This document shows positions 35,179-43,727 of a stretch of DNA of 64,000 nucleotides, piece by piece. How positions within the stretch are numbered: the stretch's first letter is position 1; each line of letters opens with the position of its first letter. Source of the stretch: CAZEAC01 sp964510065 (GTDB lineage Bacteria > Bdellovibrionota_C > UBA2361 > CAIXSY01); assembly GCA_964510065.1 (NCBI GenBank), contig CAZEAC010000016.1, positions 1 to 64,000 on the forward strand, given 5' to 3'. The notes under the pieces were generated by a model that made no database searches, had not been told where the DNA came from, and was given only the letters and a program-made list of their open reading frames with translations. A program made the position numbers and the translations under genes.

Positions 35179-36273
35179 TTATCTCCAAAAAGAAGCTACT
35201 CGCCGCGCGGCTGCGAATGGTCGTTGAATCAGCTCTTTGCGTGCCTGGCGTCTACACTGCTTCTCAAAGCCGTCAGCCAGCCGTTTGAGTTCCGACCGCT
35301 GCACATCCAGCGCATCGATCTGTGTAATCTTCGGTGGCGAAGGCTCCGCAATCGCCTTCTCTACTGCCGACACAAAATGATCCCAGGTAAAATCTTTTCG
35401 AATGGCCTCCTGTGCACGTTGTTGGCGGTCTCGCAGATCCGATTCTGGACACTGGTTGAGCATTCGAAGAATGCCGAGCGCCTCTTCGATGTTATCAAGC
35501 GGAATATTTACTAACCAGGAATAACCCTCATAGCCACTCTGCGGAGTACAAACGGGAACCAGTCCTAGCGATGCCCCTTCAAGTATAGTCGTAGGGTTGG
35601 CGTCAGAGCGTCCGCACTGAATCACGAAATCATGCTCTGCAAAGAGTTCTAATGACTTTCGGTTTCGAAAATCATGTGCGCCGAGAGAAGATACTTGACT
35701 CGAAGGAAAACAGTCGCCGCCAATCCAGCTAAAGGAGAGGTCCGGCGCCGCTTCAGCGAGCGCCGCGAGATAATCGCTGCCCTTGTTGCTCCCCAAGCGA
35801 CCGACGGTGACGAAACGCCGCCTCCCGGCCGGACTAAAGCTGCTCTTCAGCCCGGGGAAATGATCCTGATTAACGCCAAGATCGACGCGCGTTACCTTCT
35901 CCTCCCAGTGCGCAAAGAGGCTTTGTCGTATGGTGCGCAACCAGTAGGGACCACAGATTGCGAGATAACGATCGGCGAACGGCACGAGCTGATCGAGAAA
36001 CGCGATATACTCAGGCTGAGCGTGTGCGAAGGGGCAGAGGACTATCCGCTTACCCCACTCCGGCATCGGAAACGATCGCCGGAATACAGTATCTGTCACG
36101 GGATGAGGATGACCGATAAGAATGTCGCCGGGGAGCGGATATATCGTTGCTCTTTCGGCCCAATCGTAGACAATAAGAGAGTGCTTCTGTTGAAGCCGCC
36201 GCGCGGTTTCGTTGGTGATCGCAAACGGGGTACCGATTCCATCACCCTGTACGTACACGAAATGAACAGTCAT
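35179..36273 (-). CDS. Glycosyltransferase, GT4-like
   Basis: 364 residues. The C-terminal domain is clear: RRFVTVGRLGSNKGSDYLAALAE (~162) and ANPTTILEGASLGLVPVC (~230). The first Glu of the E-x7-E pair is absent (Asn/Pro instead). The last 50 residues are a basic helical tail (KRLADGFEKQCRRQARKEL). It is the first gene of the four-gene minus-strand block and is divergent from the GT4 gene at 36411 across 137 bases, which should hold both promoters; I cannot identify boxes with confidence. Confidence 0.85.
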   Translation of the reverse strand: MTVHFVYVQGDGIGTPFAITNETARRLQQKHSLIVYDWAERATIYPLPGDILIGHPHPVTDTVFRRSFPMPEWGKRIVLCPFAHAQPEYIAFLDQLVPFADRYLAICGPYWLRTIRQSLFAHWEEKVTRVDLGVNQDHFPGLKSSFSPAGRRRFVTVGRLGSNKGSDYLAALAEAAPDLSFSWIGGDCFPSSQVSSLGAHDFRNRKSLELFAEHDFVIQCGRSDANPTTILEGASLGLVPVCTPQSGYEGYSWLVNIPLDNIEEALGILRMLNQCPESDLRDRQQRAQEAIRKDFTWDHFVSAVEKAIAEPSPPKITQIDALDVQRSELKRLADGFEKQCRRQARKELIQRPFAAARRVASFWR

Positions 36274-36410
36274 CAGAACCTGCGCGTAGGCGACATAATG
36301 AATGCAAGAGTTTCAGAAGAATAGAATATGTTCGGTACCGGCGAAATAGGTAAAGGACGACATTTGATAAAATCCATGGTAGCGCGCCTTTTGCCGTGCA
36401 GTAAAGGCAT

Positions 36411-37538
36411 ATGAATATTGTCAGTATCAGCAACGCGGCGCTTCGCGACGATTTAGGTTCGGGAAAGAGTGTCCTTCGCTTCTCGGAGCAGTTAAGATCC
36501 TTTGGGCATCAGCTTAAGGTATATGGGCCCGAGCACTACGAGATCGGTTCGCAGCTACGCCGCGGCATTAAGTTTCGCCAAGCAGTAGGAGCTTGGCGGC
36601 TTCTGCGCACGGTGTTGCGGGAATTCCCAGCGGATATTGTCGAATGCTACGGAGATGAGCTCTGGTTCGCCGCCGAGATCTTGCGCCGCTCGCGGCCGCG
36701 CCCGCTCCTAGTAGCGCATACCAATGGTCTTGAATTGGCAGATTGGGAACATAGAGAACGCTACGATCCAGCGAGCGCTCGTGGATGGCGCGGAGTGCTC
36801 AATCGAGAAGTTCATCAAAGGCTTTCTTCTCGCTTTTTTTCGGGCGTCGATAGATTCCTGGCACTTTCAAAGGAAGACTACGAATTTGTTGTCAGAAACG
36901 AAATCCTCCCTCGCGAGCACTGCGCCTTCGTACCTCCCGGAATCGACGTACCCGTTCAAGAAGGCACCGACCTCTCAGCAAGAGGGCAGCGAATCGGTTT
37001 CATGGGTAGCTGGATTCCGCGAAAGGGAGCACAACATTTTTCGAGCGTAACATCTGCCCTGCTTAAGAAGTTTCACACGGCTCAATGCGACCTTTTCGGT
37101 GTTGGATTACCGGCGGACGAAGTGCGTGCGAACTTTGCGCCAGACGTTCGCGATCGAGTCAATGTCCATCCCAAGCTTTCTGAAAGTGAACTTTACTTGT
37201 TATTACAGCGCTGCAGAGTATTCTTCTTCCCGACACAGTACGAGGGATTCGGCATTGCGCTCGCGGAAGCAATGGCGTGCGGATGCGCTGCCGTCACCAC
37301 TGCCACCGGATTCGGTGCGGAGTTGGCAAACAGCGAAGAGGCTCTGATTGTGCCATTTGACGATCAGGCACGGAGCTTTCAGGCGGTGGCTACTCTTTTG
37401 ACCAACGATCAACTCTATCACTCGATCGCAAATGCTGGGCGTCGCCGAGCACTTTCGCTCAATTGGGCGGCAAGCGGCCGCGCAATTGAAGGCCTCTATC
37501 GCCGCTGGCTTGAAGAGTGGCGAAGACAGAACGGATAG
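36411..37538 (+). CDS. Glycosyltransferase, GT4 family
   Basis: 375 residues. AAAGG lies 5 bases before the ATG. It starts MNIVSISNAALRDDLGSGKS, and the C-terminal half has IGFMGSWIPRKGAQHFSSV (~200), a DLFGVG segment and E-x7-E in EGFGIALAEAMACGCAAVTT (~280). It is a single plus-strand gene between two minus-strand blocks and faces the response regulator gene. Its stop codon is followed immediately by the short TTTTCAGAGGTTCC repeat. Confidence 0.9.
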   Translation: MNIVSISNAALRDDLGSGKSVLRFSEQLRSFGHQLKVYGPEHYEIGSQLRRGIKFRQAVGAWRLLRTVLREFPADIVECYGDELWFAAEILRRSRPRPLLVAHTNGLELADWEHRERYDPASARGWRGVLNREVHQRLSSRFFSGVDRFLALSKEDYEFVVRNEILPREHCAFVPPGIDVPVQEGTDLSARGQRIGFMGSWIPRKGAQHFSSVTSALLKKFHTAQCDLFGVGLPADEVRANFAPDVRDRVNVHPKLSESELYLLLQRCRVFFFPTQYEGFGIALAEAMACGCAAVTTATGFGAELANSEEALIVPFDDQARSFQAVATLLTNDQLYHSIANAGRRRALSLNWAASGRAIEGLYRRWLEEWRRQNG

Positions 37539-37557
37539 TTTTCAGAGGTTCCTTAAG
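37539..37557. repeat. Short repeat overlapping a stop codon (copy 2)
   Basis: TTTTCAGAGGTTCCTTAAG begins the base after one gene's stop (37538) and includes the stop codon of the convergent gene (37553-37555). It matches 35-54 except for one base. A mobile element end or a shared terminator motif are the two readings. Confidence 0.45.
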
Positions 37558-38308
37558 TTGCAGAAGAAAGTAACTTTTGCACGGCACGCAGAAGCTTTTT
37601 CCGATCCACCGGCTTTGGAATAAACCCGATCATGCCTACTTCGACTGCGGCATTTAAGATCTCGGTTTTAGAATATGCGGAGAGCGCTACTATGGGCACG
37701 GACTCATACCGTATATCGTCTCTTAATCTAAGCGTGGTCTCGAATCCGTCCATACCTGGGAGCGAGATGTCCATGAGTACAAGCTGAAAAACCGCCTTCT
37801 CGGCCAACGTCAATGCCTCTTCGCCTGATTGAGCAGTGGTCACCGAGTATCCTTCGGTTCGTAAAATGCGCTCTATGAGAGTTCGATTCATGACATTGTC
37901 TTCGACGACCATCACGTTGCGACCATCATTCGTCGGCTTATGGTTCTCGAATGAGCCGAACTCTTTCGAAGAGGCGGTTTTACTCGAGGGCGACACGCAT
38001 TGATTCGGCGGAATTTGAGAAGAGAGTGTAGCAGGATCAGCGCAGGGAATTTCAGGGAGTTGCGCTAATAGCAGTTCAAGCTCATGCTGAAAAGTATCGG
38101 CATATCTCATTAGATTTTCCAGCGCCCGATAAATTGCTAGGCCATACTCACTCGTGTACTCGTCCTTACTCTTACTGAGATATTCAGCCAAAATTAGGGG
38201 CGCATTACCTTCACTCCGCAGATCATACCCGAACTTTCTGATCAGCTTGAAAGCTGCAGCACGGAGCTGTGCGATTTTTTGAGAAGTGGTCAATCCTGAT
38301 GGGTTCAT
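37553..38308 (-). CDS. Response regulator with unknown N-terminal domain
   Basis: About 251 residues from the ATG at 38308 (AAGGA upstream). The C-terminal 120 residues are a complete receiver: acidic pair in NVMVVEDNVMN (~130), phospho-acceptor Asp in LVLMDISLPGMDGF (~175), Ser/Thr in IVALSAYSKT and Lys in GFIPKPVD. The N-terminal ~120 residues are helical with no helix-turn-helix or enzyme motif; a phosphotransfer-like or protein-docking role is possible. No histidine kinase is nearby, so its phosphate donor is elsewhere. Placed after a minus-strand glycan block, it may connect signalling to glycan production. Confidence 0.85.
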   Translation of the reverse strand: MNPSGLTTSQKIAQLRAAAFKLIRKFGYDLRSEGNAPLILAEYLSKSKDEYTSEYGLAIYRALENLMRYADTFQHELELLLAQLPEIPCADPATLSSQIPPNQCVSPSSKTASSKEFGSFENHKPTNDGRNVMVVEDNVMNRTLIERILRTEGYSVTTAQSGEEALTLAEKAVFQLVLMDISLPGMDGFETTLRLRDDIRYESVPIVALSAYSKTEILNAAVEVGMIGFIPKPVDRKKLLRAVQKLLSSAT

Positions 38309-38454
38309 GCTGTCCTTTGATTCGGATCGACAGAAAGCCCTCATTCCTATAATTAATATTCTACGACCTCTAACCTATTGAACGTACTAACACTATATTA
38401 TTATTTTATTTGGATAAAGGCCGCCTCAGGAGACCTATTGGGGGTGACAACAAG

Positions 38455-38571
38455 TAACCGTTCACAAATCAGTCGTCCGCAGTCAGCGGACGGCCATTCG
38501 CTGGAAGGATAGATGAAACCTGCCTTATCCAGCATGCTTAAATCATGAGCTGTTCTACCCGTGAACAGTTA
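38455..38571 (-). other. Candidate structured RNA or regulatory fold between genes
   Basis: TAACCGTTCAC (38455-38465) pairs with GTGAACAGTTA (38561-38571). The single non-match is C-A on the plus strand but G-U on the minus strand. Inside are a perfect CGTCCGC/GCGGACG hairpin with a 5-base loop (38474-38492) and a GCTGGA/TCCAGC stem (38500-38533). Together this gives a multi-branched fold best satisfied by minus-strand transcription, the direction of both flanking genes. It overlaps the stop codon of the methyltransferase at 38569. No poly-U tract, so not a plain terminator. Confidence 0.45.
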
Positions 38572-39333
38572 GCCATCAAATTGAGATCTTCTTCGAGTAG
38601 TAATGATTCCATATTCCGCTGGTGCTGCTGGATGCCGAACACATGTCATTATTTCATGCTGCCCTTCGGCTATCAGCTCTTGCAATCTCGCCATCGTGTT
38701 TTGTTCAGTCAGATGGTATTCCATCGCCATAAAGTTAGTTCTTCTTAGAAGTTCGAAATCTTTAAATATGAGAAACTCTGCCCCTTCGCAATCGACTTTT
38801 AGAAAATCGATCTTCTCCCCCGGCAAAATGTCGGCTGGCGAAACAGCAGAAACACAAAGAGATCCAGTTTCAGAAAGCCCACTCAAAGTTGTAGCTTCTC
38901 GAATATCAAATCTCATCTGCCCCGCCTTGTCGGCGACAGCAAGATTAAATGCATTAACATTTAAACCATTAGCATTCTTAGATAGCCACTTAAATGCCTC
39001 CGGATGTGGCTCATAAGCGTGAACTACCGAATCCGGCGCGGCCAATGCCGCAAGCACCGAAAATACGCCGATATTTGCCCCAATATCAACAATCCGCATA
39101 AATTTCCCGCTTCGTGCAAGCTTACGAAAGGAATAGTTATCATGTAATATAACTTCTGAGAAAATACCCCTGCTTTCATCAGTGTCATCCGCATGAAGTA
39201 AGGACTTTCTAGAGCCTACATAAATTGGGTACGGGGGATGCAGATTCGCCATCCGGTAACAGCTACCTCTTGTCGTTATCATGAGTCTAAGGCTACGTTC
39301 AGCTCTTTGAGAGAGAGAAGAAAAAAAAGACAT
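38569..39333 (-). CDS. FkbM family SAM-dependent methyltransferase
   Basis: About 254 residues from the ATG at 39333; other in-frame starts at 39366 and 39405 overlap the upstream gene. FkbM features are RIVDIGANIGVFSVLAALAA (motif I, ~80-99), VHAYEPHPEAFKWL, NAFNLAVADKAG (~125) and FLKVDCEGAEFLIF (~180). The N-terminal 50 residues are basic. It probably O-methylates a sugar of the glycan. It follows the GT4 gene 11 bases after that gene's stop in the same block. The gene is somewhat more AT-rich than its neighbours. Confidence 0.9.
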   Translation of the reverse strand: MSFFSSLSQRAERSLRLMITTRGSCYRMANLHPPYPIYVGSRKSLLHADDTDESRGIFSEVILHDNYSFRKLARSGKFMRIVDIGANIGVFSVLAALAAPDSVVHAYEPHPEAFKWLSKNANGLNVNAFNLAVADKAGQMRFDIREATTLSGLSETGSLCVSAVSPADILPGEKIDFLKVDCEGAEFLIFKDFELLRRTNFMAMEYHLTEQNTMARLQELIAEGQHEIMTCVRHPAAPAEYGIITTRRRSQFDG

Positions 39334-39344
39334 ACTCAATTTCT

Positions 39345-40544
39345 TTATCCTTCGTCGCTTCCCCATAGCTTCCGTACACGAGCGAACTCTTCCATAATAT
39401 CGCACATACGCTGGACGTAATCGTTCGCGGTCCGACCCTCAATTTGGCGAAGGCCCTTCTGAATACAACTGTCTCGAAGATCCGTAGACGTGAGCAGCTG
39501 TTTAATTTTGTCAGAGAGGTCTCGCTCATCAAGCGGATCATAATACAACGGCGCGTCTCCAAGCTGTTCTTTGGCCCCCGGAATATTCGCCGTGATCACC
39601 GGGCAATGGCGGGCAAAGGCCTCAAGCGGAGGGAGATTGTCGGGTCCGAAAAGTGACGGAAATGCCAGCGCTACGGCGTGATCATACATCCACAATACCT
39701 CGGCCTCGGAGATAAAAGGCAGTATTTGAACTTTATGCTCCAGCCCGACTTCACGAACAAAGCGAAAAACATGGGCCCGATTCCCTTTATCAGCGCCTGA
39801 GAATACAAGCCCAAGCGGTTTCAACGGATTGGCGTCATTATAATACTTGAGCGCTTTGACCAGTGTTACATGATTCTTATGCGGCCAAAACTGCGCCGGA
39901 AAAAAAAGGAAAGGCGGCTCCACCCACAAACCCTTTGGTCGCGTCGGAGTGATATCACTCCGAAGAGTAGAGACGGGCACCGGGAGAGGGATCACGCGAC
40001 AGCGCTCCGCTGGAATCTGGTAAAAATATCGCATCTGCCGAGCTCCTTCCTCCGTACCGGTCACTACGTATGCTGCACGACGGGCGTAGAGATGAAAGTT
40101 TTCGCGATCGTTCCAACTCCAACCCACTTTGCTTACTTCCGGAAATTCCGGCTGCAGTCGATGCTGACAATCCAACTCGGTGAACACAAAAGGCATCGCC
40201 ACCGGCTCAAACCCTCCCAAAAACCAGAAAAGGTCAATTTTGTGGAGAGTAACTAGCTCCGAAAGGGTGTGAGGATGATATAATTTCTGAAAACATTTAT
40301 TCAGCCAGGAACATGCTCCACGCGACGTATCAAAGAGTGCTGGCGTCCAAGCTATCGAATGTCGAGATCGGAGTCTCACAATATGCTGCCCTGCCTTCGG
40401 GGTGACCGCCAGATCGCGGTACGCGTAAACGAAAACTTCATACGGTATAGAGCTGCCCAGCAACGCTTCGATAATGCTGCTTTCGAGAGTAAAGGCTCCG
40501 CCAGCTTCAGGTGTTAATCCAGAGACAAGAAATCCGACGCGCAT
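39345..40544 (-). CDS. Glycosyltransferase, GT4 family
   Basis: 399 residues. N-terminal MRVGFLVSGLTPEAGGAFTLESSI is the GT4 acceptor-side loop. The C-terminal half has LFFPAQFWPHKNHVTLVKAL (~210), the FPSLFGPDNLPPLEAFA segment (~302), which replaces the E-x7-E form with D-x5-E, and PVITANIPGAKEQLGDAPLYYDP, common in GT4 mannosyl/rhamnosyltransferases. It lies between two methyltransferase genes in one minus-strand block (41342 to 38569). Confidence 0.9.
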   Translation of the reverse strand: MRVGFLVSGLTPEAGGAFTLESSIIEALLGSSIPYEVFVYAYRDLAVTPKAGQHIVRLRSRHSIAWTPALFDTSRGACSWLNKCFQKLYHPHTLSELVTLHKIDLFWFLGGFEPVAMPFVFTELDCQHRLQPEFPEVSKVGWSWNDRENFHLYARRAAYVVTGTEEGARQMRYFYQIPAERCRVIPLPVPVSTLRSDITPTRPKGLWVEPPFLFFPAQFWPHKNHVTLVKALKYYNDANPLKPLGLVFSGADKGNRAHVFRFVREVGLEHKVQILPFISEAEVLWMYDHAVALAFPSLFGPDNLPPLEAFARHCPVITANIPGAKEQLGDAPLYYDPLDERDLSDKIKQLLTSTDLRDSCIQKGLRQIEGRTANDYVQRMCDIMEEFARVRKLWGSDEG

Positions 40545-40556
40545 AAGCCACTCTCT

Positions 40557-41342
40557 TCATACTCTCTTAAGAACCCAGAGGGCAACCCAAGAAGTAGCGT
40601 CGAGCGGAGTCAATGAGGGCCACGCAAGCGCCGACACGACAGAGGCACTCGACGCAGCTGCACAGGCAAAAACCTCCTCCGGATCAAACGCTCGAACTTG
40701 ATGATTCTCATGCCGAACATCGGATGCACATCCATTTCGCTGACGTGTGGCAAACCGGTAGCGGAGCGAAAATGAGTACTTGTCCTTCAATTTTCGCGGC
40801 TGAACTCGCCGCTCTAAAGTAAGGGAACCCACTTCGAATATTTTTTCGCAAGGCGTTGGTGGACTCGCTTCGACGCCCGGAGCATACCAGCTATCAAATA
40901 TAAGTAATCCACCCGGTTTTACATGATTAAGACAATTTGAGATCAATTGTTCGAGCTCGTTTGTCGACGTGCAGTAATTTACCACACAGAAGAGCGCGGC
41001 TGCACAATCAAACTTGCAAGGCAGCTTTATCTTCGATCCAGAGCCTTGTACGATCGTGATCTTATCCGCGAGATTTTCGTCACGAATCCGCCGCTCTCCT
41101 TGGGCTATCATTGCTTCGCAACGGTCCACCGCCACAACCTTAACTCCTCGCCTCGCAAACTCTATTTCATAACGGCAACTTCCCGAGCCGATGCTCAGCA
41201 TTGAATGAAACGATCCTCGATGCTGATTAATGATCGAGATAACCTTTTCAGTCTCTTCGCGGTACGGCTTCGAGGCATAAATGGTGTCGTAGAATTCTGC
41301 CTGAAAGGCAAATGGCGCCTCGGGATCTGTGGGATCGGTCAT
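40557..41342 (-). CDS. Class I SAM-dependent methyltransferase
   Basis: 261 residues. The N-terminus AEFYDTIYASKPYREETEKVISII is typical of type 11/25 methyltransferases. Motif I is MLSIGSGSCRYEIEFARRGVKVVAVDRCEAMI (~48-79), then FDCAAALFCVVNYCTS and HVKPGGLLIFDSW (~140). The last 40 residues (from VFACAAASSASVV) read as a less conserved C-terminal part. It starts the three-gene minus-strand block and is divergent from the WcaF-WcaI fusion at 41379 with 36 bases between the starts. Confidence 0.88.
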   Translation of the reverse strand: MTDPTDPEAPFAFQAEFYDTIYASKPYREETEKVISIINQHRGSFHSMLSIGSGSCRYEIEFARRGVKVVAVDRCEAMIAQGERRIRDENLADKITIVQGSGSKIKLPCKFDCAAALFCVVNYCTSTNELEQLISNCLNHVKPGGLLIFDSWYAPGVEASPPTPCEKIFEVGSLTLERRVQPRKLKDKYSFSLRYRFATRQRNGCASDVRHENHQVRAFDPEEVFACAAASSASVVSALAWPSLTPLDATSWVALWVLKRV

Positions 41343-41378
41343 TAAAGTTTATCCATAAAATGCTCGATACCTAGAGAT

Positions 41379-43199
41379 ATGGCGCCACTCCGTATCCCCT
41401 CGCGCCTCATAAAAGTTATCGGTTCATATTCTATGTGGCTTAACCGCTATCGCAAAGGGAACTATTCGCCGGGACGTCCGATAGCTGCTCAGCTTGCGTG
41501 GTACTATATCGGCAGCCCTATCGTAAAGAGCGGCCTTCTACCCTTTTCATCATTGAAACGGGCGATTTTGAGAGCTTTCGGCGCACGCGTCGGAATGGGT
41601 GCGGTGATCAAACCCGGCGTCAAAATAAAGTTTCCTTGGCGTCTCTCCATTGGTGAGTATGCCTGGATAGGTGAAGAGTGCTGGATCGACAATCTTGCTC
41701 ATGTAGATATCGGCGCACATGCCTGTGTCTCGCAGGGAAGCTATCTCTGTACCGGCGATCACGATAGAAAATCGCCATTTTTTGATCTTCGGCCTCGATC
41801 CATTACTCTCGGCGCACATTCCTGGATAGGCGCAAAATGTATTGTCTCGCCAGGATCAATCGTTCCCGAGGGTACAACTCTCGCCCTAGGCTCGGTGTGG
41901 AAAGGTGTCGGTAAGCCCTGGCACGTCTACCAGGGTGTCCCGGCCATTCCACTCAAGCCTCGTGAGAGAACCAATACAGAAGTCGGAAGCCGAATCCTCC
42001 TCGTCAATCAGAATTTTTACCCCGACCAGTCGGCAACCGCTCAGTACCTTACCGACCTTGCGCTTGAACTTACTAAACAGGGCCATCAGGTCACAGTTGT
42101 GGCCTCGCGATTCGGCTATCTGCGAAATAGAGAAACGTATTCGACACGCGAAACATGGAGAGATATCTCAATAGTTCGGATCGGGATGATGTCTCCTCGC
42201 AAAGACAGCACAATCCTTCGGATGGTAAGTGCGCTTTGCATGCATATTTCATTCGCCGCTGCGTTTATGCGCCTTCCACGCTTCGATTCAGTCCTCGTTC
42301 TTACCTCGCCTCCGCTGATCGCTTGGATAGCGCTGCTCTGTCTTAAAAAACCGCGGCAACGTTTTTGCCACTGGGTCATGGACCTTAACCCCGATCAAGC
42401 CGTAGCAGCCGGGCTAATCAAAGAGAAATCAGTGCCGGGCAGACTGCTCTTTGCCGCATCGGAAAGAATCCTACGGAAAAGTGACCGCGTGATTACGCTC
42501 GATCGTCATATGACCGAGACACTCCTACGGCGCCGCGCGAGCGCCGACCGAATCCATGAAATCCCACTTTGGGTTGATACCCGGGAGATACAGCCGATTG
42601 AGCCTGCCCGTAATCCATTTATTGAACAGCATGGCCTGGCCGGAAAATTTATCGTGATGTACTCCGGAAACATTAGTCCCTGTCATCCGCTACAAGCGGT
42701 AATACAGGCAGCCGAGGCGCTTAGAGAGGACAGCTCCACTCTATTTGTATTCATCGGCGACGGAGCCGCGGCTTCGGGGCTGAGGCGGGACGTTGATGAC
42801 CGGAAACTAAACAATGTCGTGTTCTTACCATACCAGGAGAGAGAGAAGCTCTCTTACTCACTTTCCGCAGCCGATCTGCATATCATTAGCCAGGGGTCGC
42901 AGTATGTCGGCATGGTCCATCCATCTAAAGTATACGCCGTGCTCGGCGTGGAAAAACCAATACTATACCTTGGGCCGGAGGAATCATTTATCGACGAAAC
43001 ATTTGTAAGGCACGGCGTGGGAAAACGAGTGGCCGACGGCGACGGCACCGCGATCTGCCGCTATATTCAGGAGTATAAGACACAAAGCCTATCCGAGCGG
43101 CGAATGCTTCAGCAACATATCAAGGACTGTGCATTGCCCTTCACGAAAGATACGATTGTTCCAAAGTTAGTGCGCTGCATTACCGGGATTGGGGAGTAA
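41379..43199 (+). CDS. WcaF-like acyltransferase fused to WcaI-like glycosyltransferase
   Basis: 606 residues in two parts. Residues ~1-190 are a left-handed beta-helix acetyltransferase like colanic acid WcaF: FGARVGMGAVIKPGVKIKFPWRLSIGEYAWIGEECW, then CVSQGSYLCTGDHDRKSPFF (with the catalytic His) and GVGKPWHVYQGVPA. Residues ~203-606 are a GT4 enzyme like WcaI: RILLVNQNFYPDQSATAQYL, VMYSGNISPCHPLQAV (~428) and GMVHPSKVYAVLGVEKPILYLGP (~508). In colanic acid clusters these are separate genes, so the fusion could glycosylate and then acetylate the same sugar. Its end overlaps the convergent gene at 43180 by 20 bases. Confidence 0.9.
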   Translation: MAPLRIPSRLIKVIGSYSMWLNRYRKGNYSPGRPIAAQLAWYYIGSPIVKSGLLPFSSLKRAILRAFGARVGMGAVIKPGVKIKFPWRLSIGEYAWIGEECWIDNLAHVDIGAHACVSQGSYLCTGDHDRKSPFFDLRPRSITLGAHSWIGAKCIVSPGSIVPEGTTLALGSVWKGVGKPWHVYQGVPAIPLKPRERTNTEVGSRILLVNQNFYPDQSATAQYLTDLALELTKQGHQVTVVASRFGYLRNRETYSTRETWRDISIVRIGMMSPRKDSTILRMVSALCMHISFAAAFMRLPRFDSVLVLTSPPLIAWIALLCLKKPRQRFCHWVMDLNPDQAVAAGLIKEKSVPGRLLFAASERILRKSDRVITLDRHMTETLLRRRASADRIHEIPLWVDTREIQPIEPARNPFIEQHGLAGKFIVMYSGNISPCHPLQAVIQAAEALREDSSTLFVFIGDGAAASGLRRDVDDRKLNNVVFLPYQEREKLSYSLSAADLHIISQGSQYVGMVHPSKVYAVLGVEKPILYLGPEESFIDETFVRHGVGKRVADGDGTAICRYIQEYKTQSLSERRMLQQHIKDCALPFTKDTIVPKLVRCITGIGE

Positions 43200-43713
43200 C
43201 GGGAACAGAACGAAGCTCGACATTTCCACCGTGAGTCCTAAGATATTCCTTTACCATCGTCTTACAATTTGCATCACAGAGCGCCTTAACATCGTTGGGA
43301 AGTGAGCGAAGATATTGCAGAGTAACTCTTCTGTTCTTTGGAATAAATGCTTGATACTTTGAGAGCAGGTGCTGATAGTCTTGCGAATCTTCAGGCACCC
43401 GCAGAGCCAGAGGCAGGAAGTTCGCGGGTTGGCTAGACGATGCCGCCAAGAGTTGTCGCCTTGAGGCAACACAGCGTGCTGCATAATCAGCCGGTGAATA
43501 AATCGCAGATATCCAGGTAGCGGGATTGCTCTGACCACAGGGATCATACCCCAAGAAGTGCGCACCTAACGAAACCACCAGTAAGATAATAGAGACCTCC
43601 AGGATAATTCTGCGCGTTCGAAACTTGGTACGGTAAAAGTGATGATGATGCCGGCGATGGTGCCGTGTTGCTTTCGAGTGAAAATGCCGGTGTCGATGTC
43701 GGTAAATGCGCAT
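43180..43713 (-). CDS. His/Arg-rich single-pass membrane protein of unknown function
   Basis: 177 residues. The first 37 residues are extremely rich in His and Arg (MRIYRHRHRHFHSK...HHRRHHHHFYRTK). One transmembrane helix follows (~38-56), then a ~120-residue, probably periplasmic, domain with four Cys (at CGQ, RCVAS, LCDANCK), which could form two disulfides. The basic side predicts a cytoplasmic N-terminus; the His cluster may bind metal or polyphosphate/lipid head groups. I do not recognise the family. It follows the WecA-like gene by 14 bases, so it is probably co-transcribed and linked to glycan initiation. Confidence 0.7.
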   Translation of the reverse strand: MRIYRHRHRHFHSKATRHHRRHHHHFYRTKFRTRRIILEVSIILLVVSLGAHFLGYDPCGQSNPATWISAIYSPADYAARCVASRRQLLAASSSQPANFLPLALRVPEDSQDYQHLLSKYQAFIPKNRRVTLQYLRSLPNDVKALCDANCKTMVKEYLRTHGGNVELRSVPVTPQSR

Positions 43714-43727
43714 ATGCTACACTGCCA

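Noticed and set aside
35674..36324. A 216-codon frame antisense to a glycosyltransferase.
   Set aside because: The sense gene is supported by GT4 motifs and operon spacing; the antisense sequence is Arg-rich, as shadows in this GC range often are.
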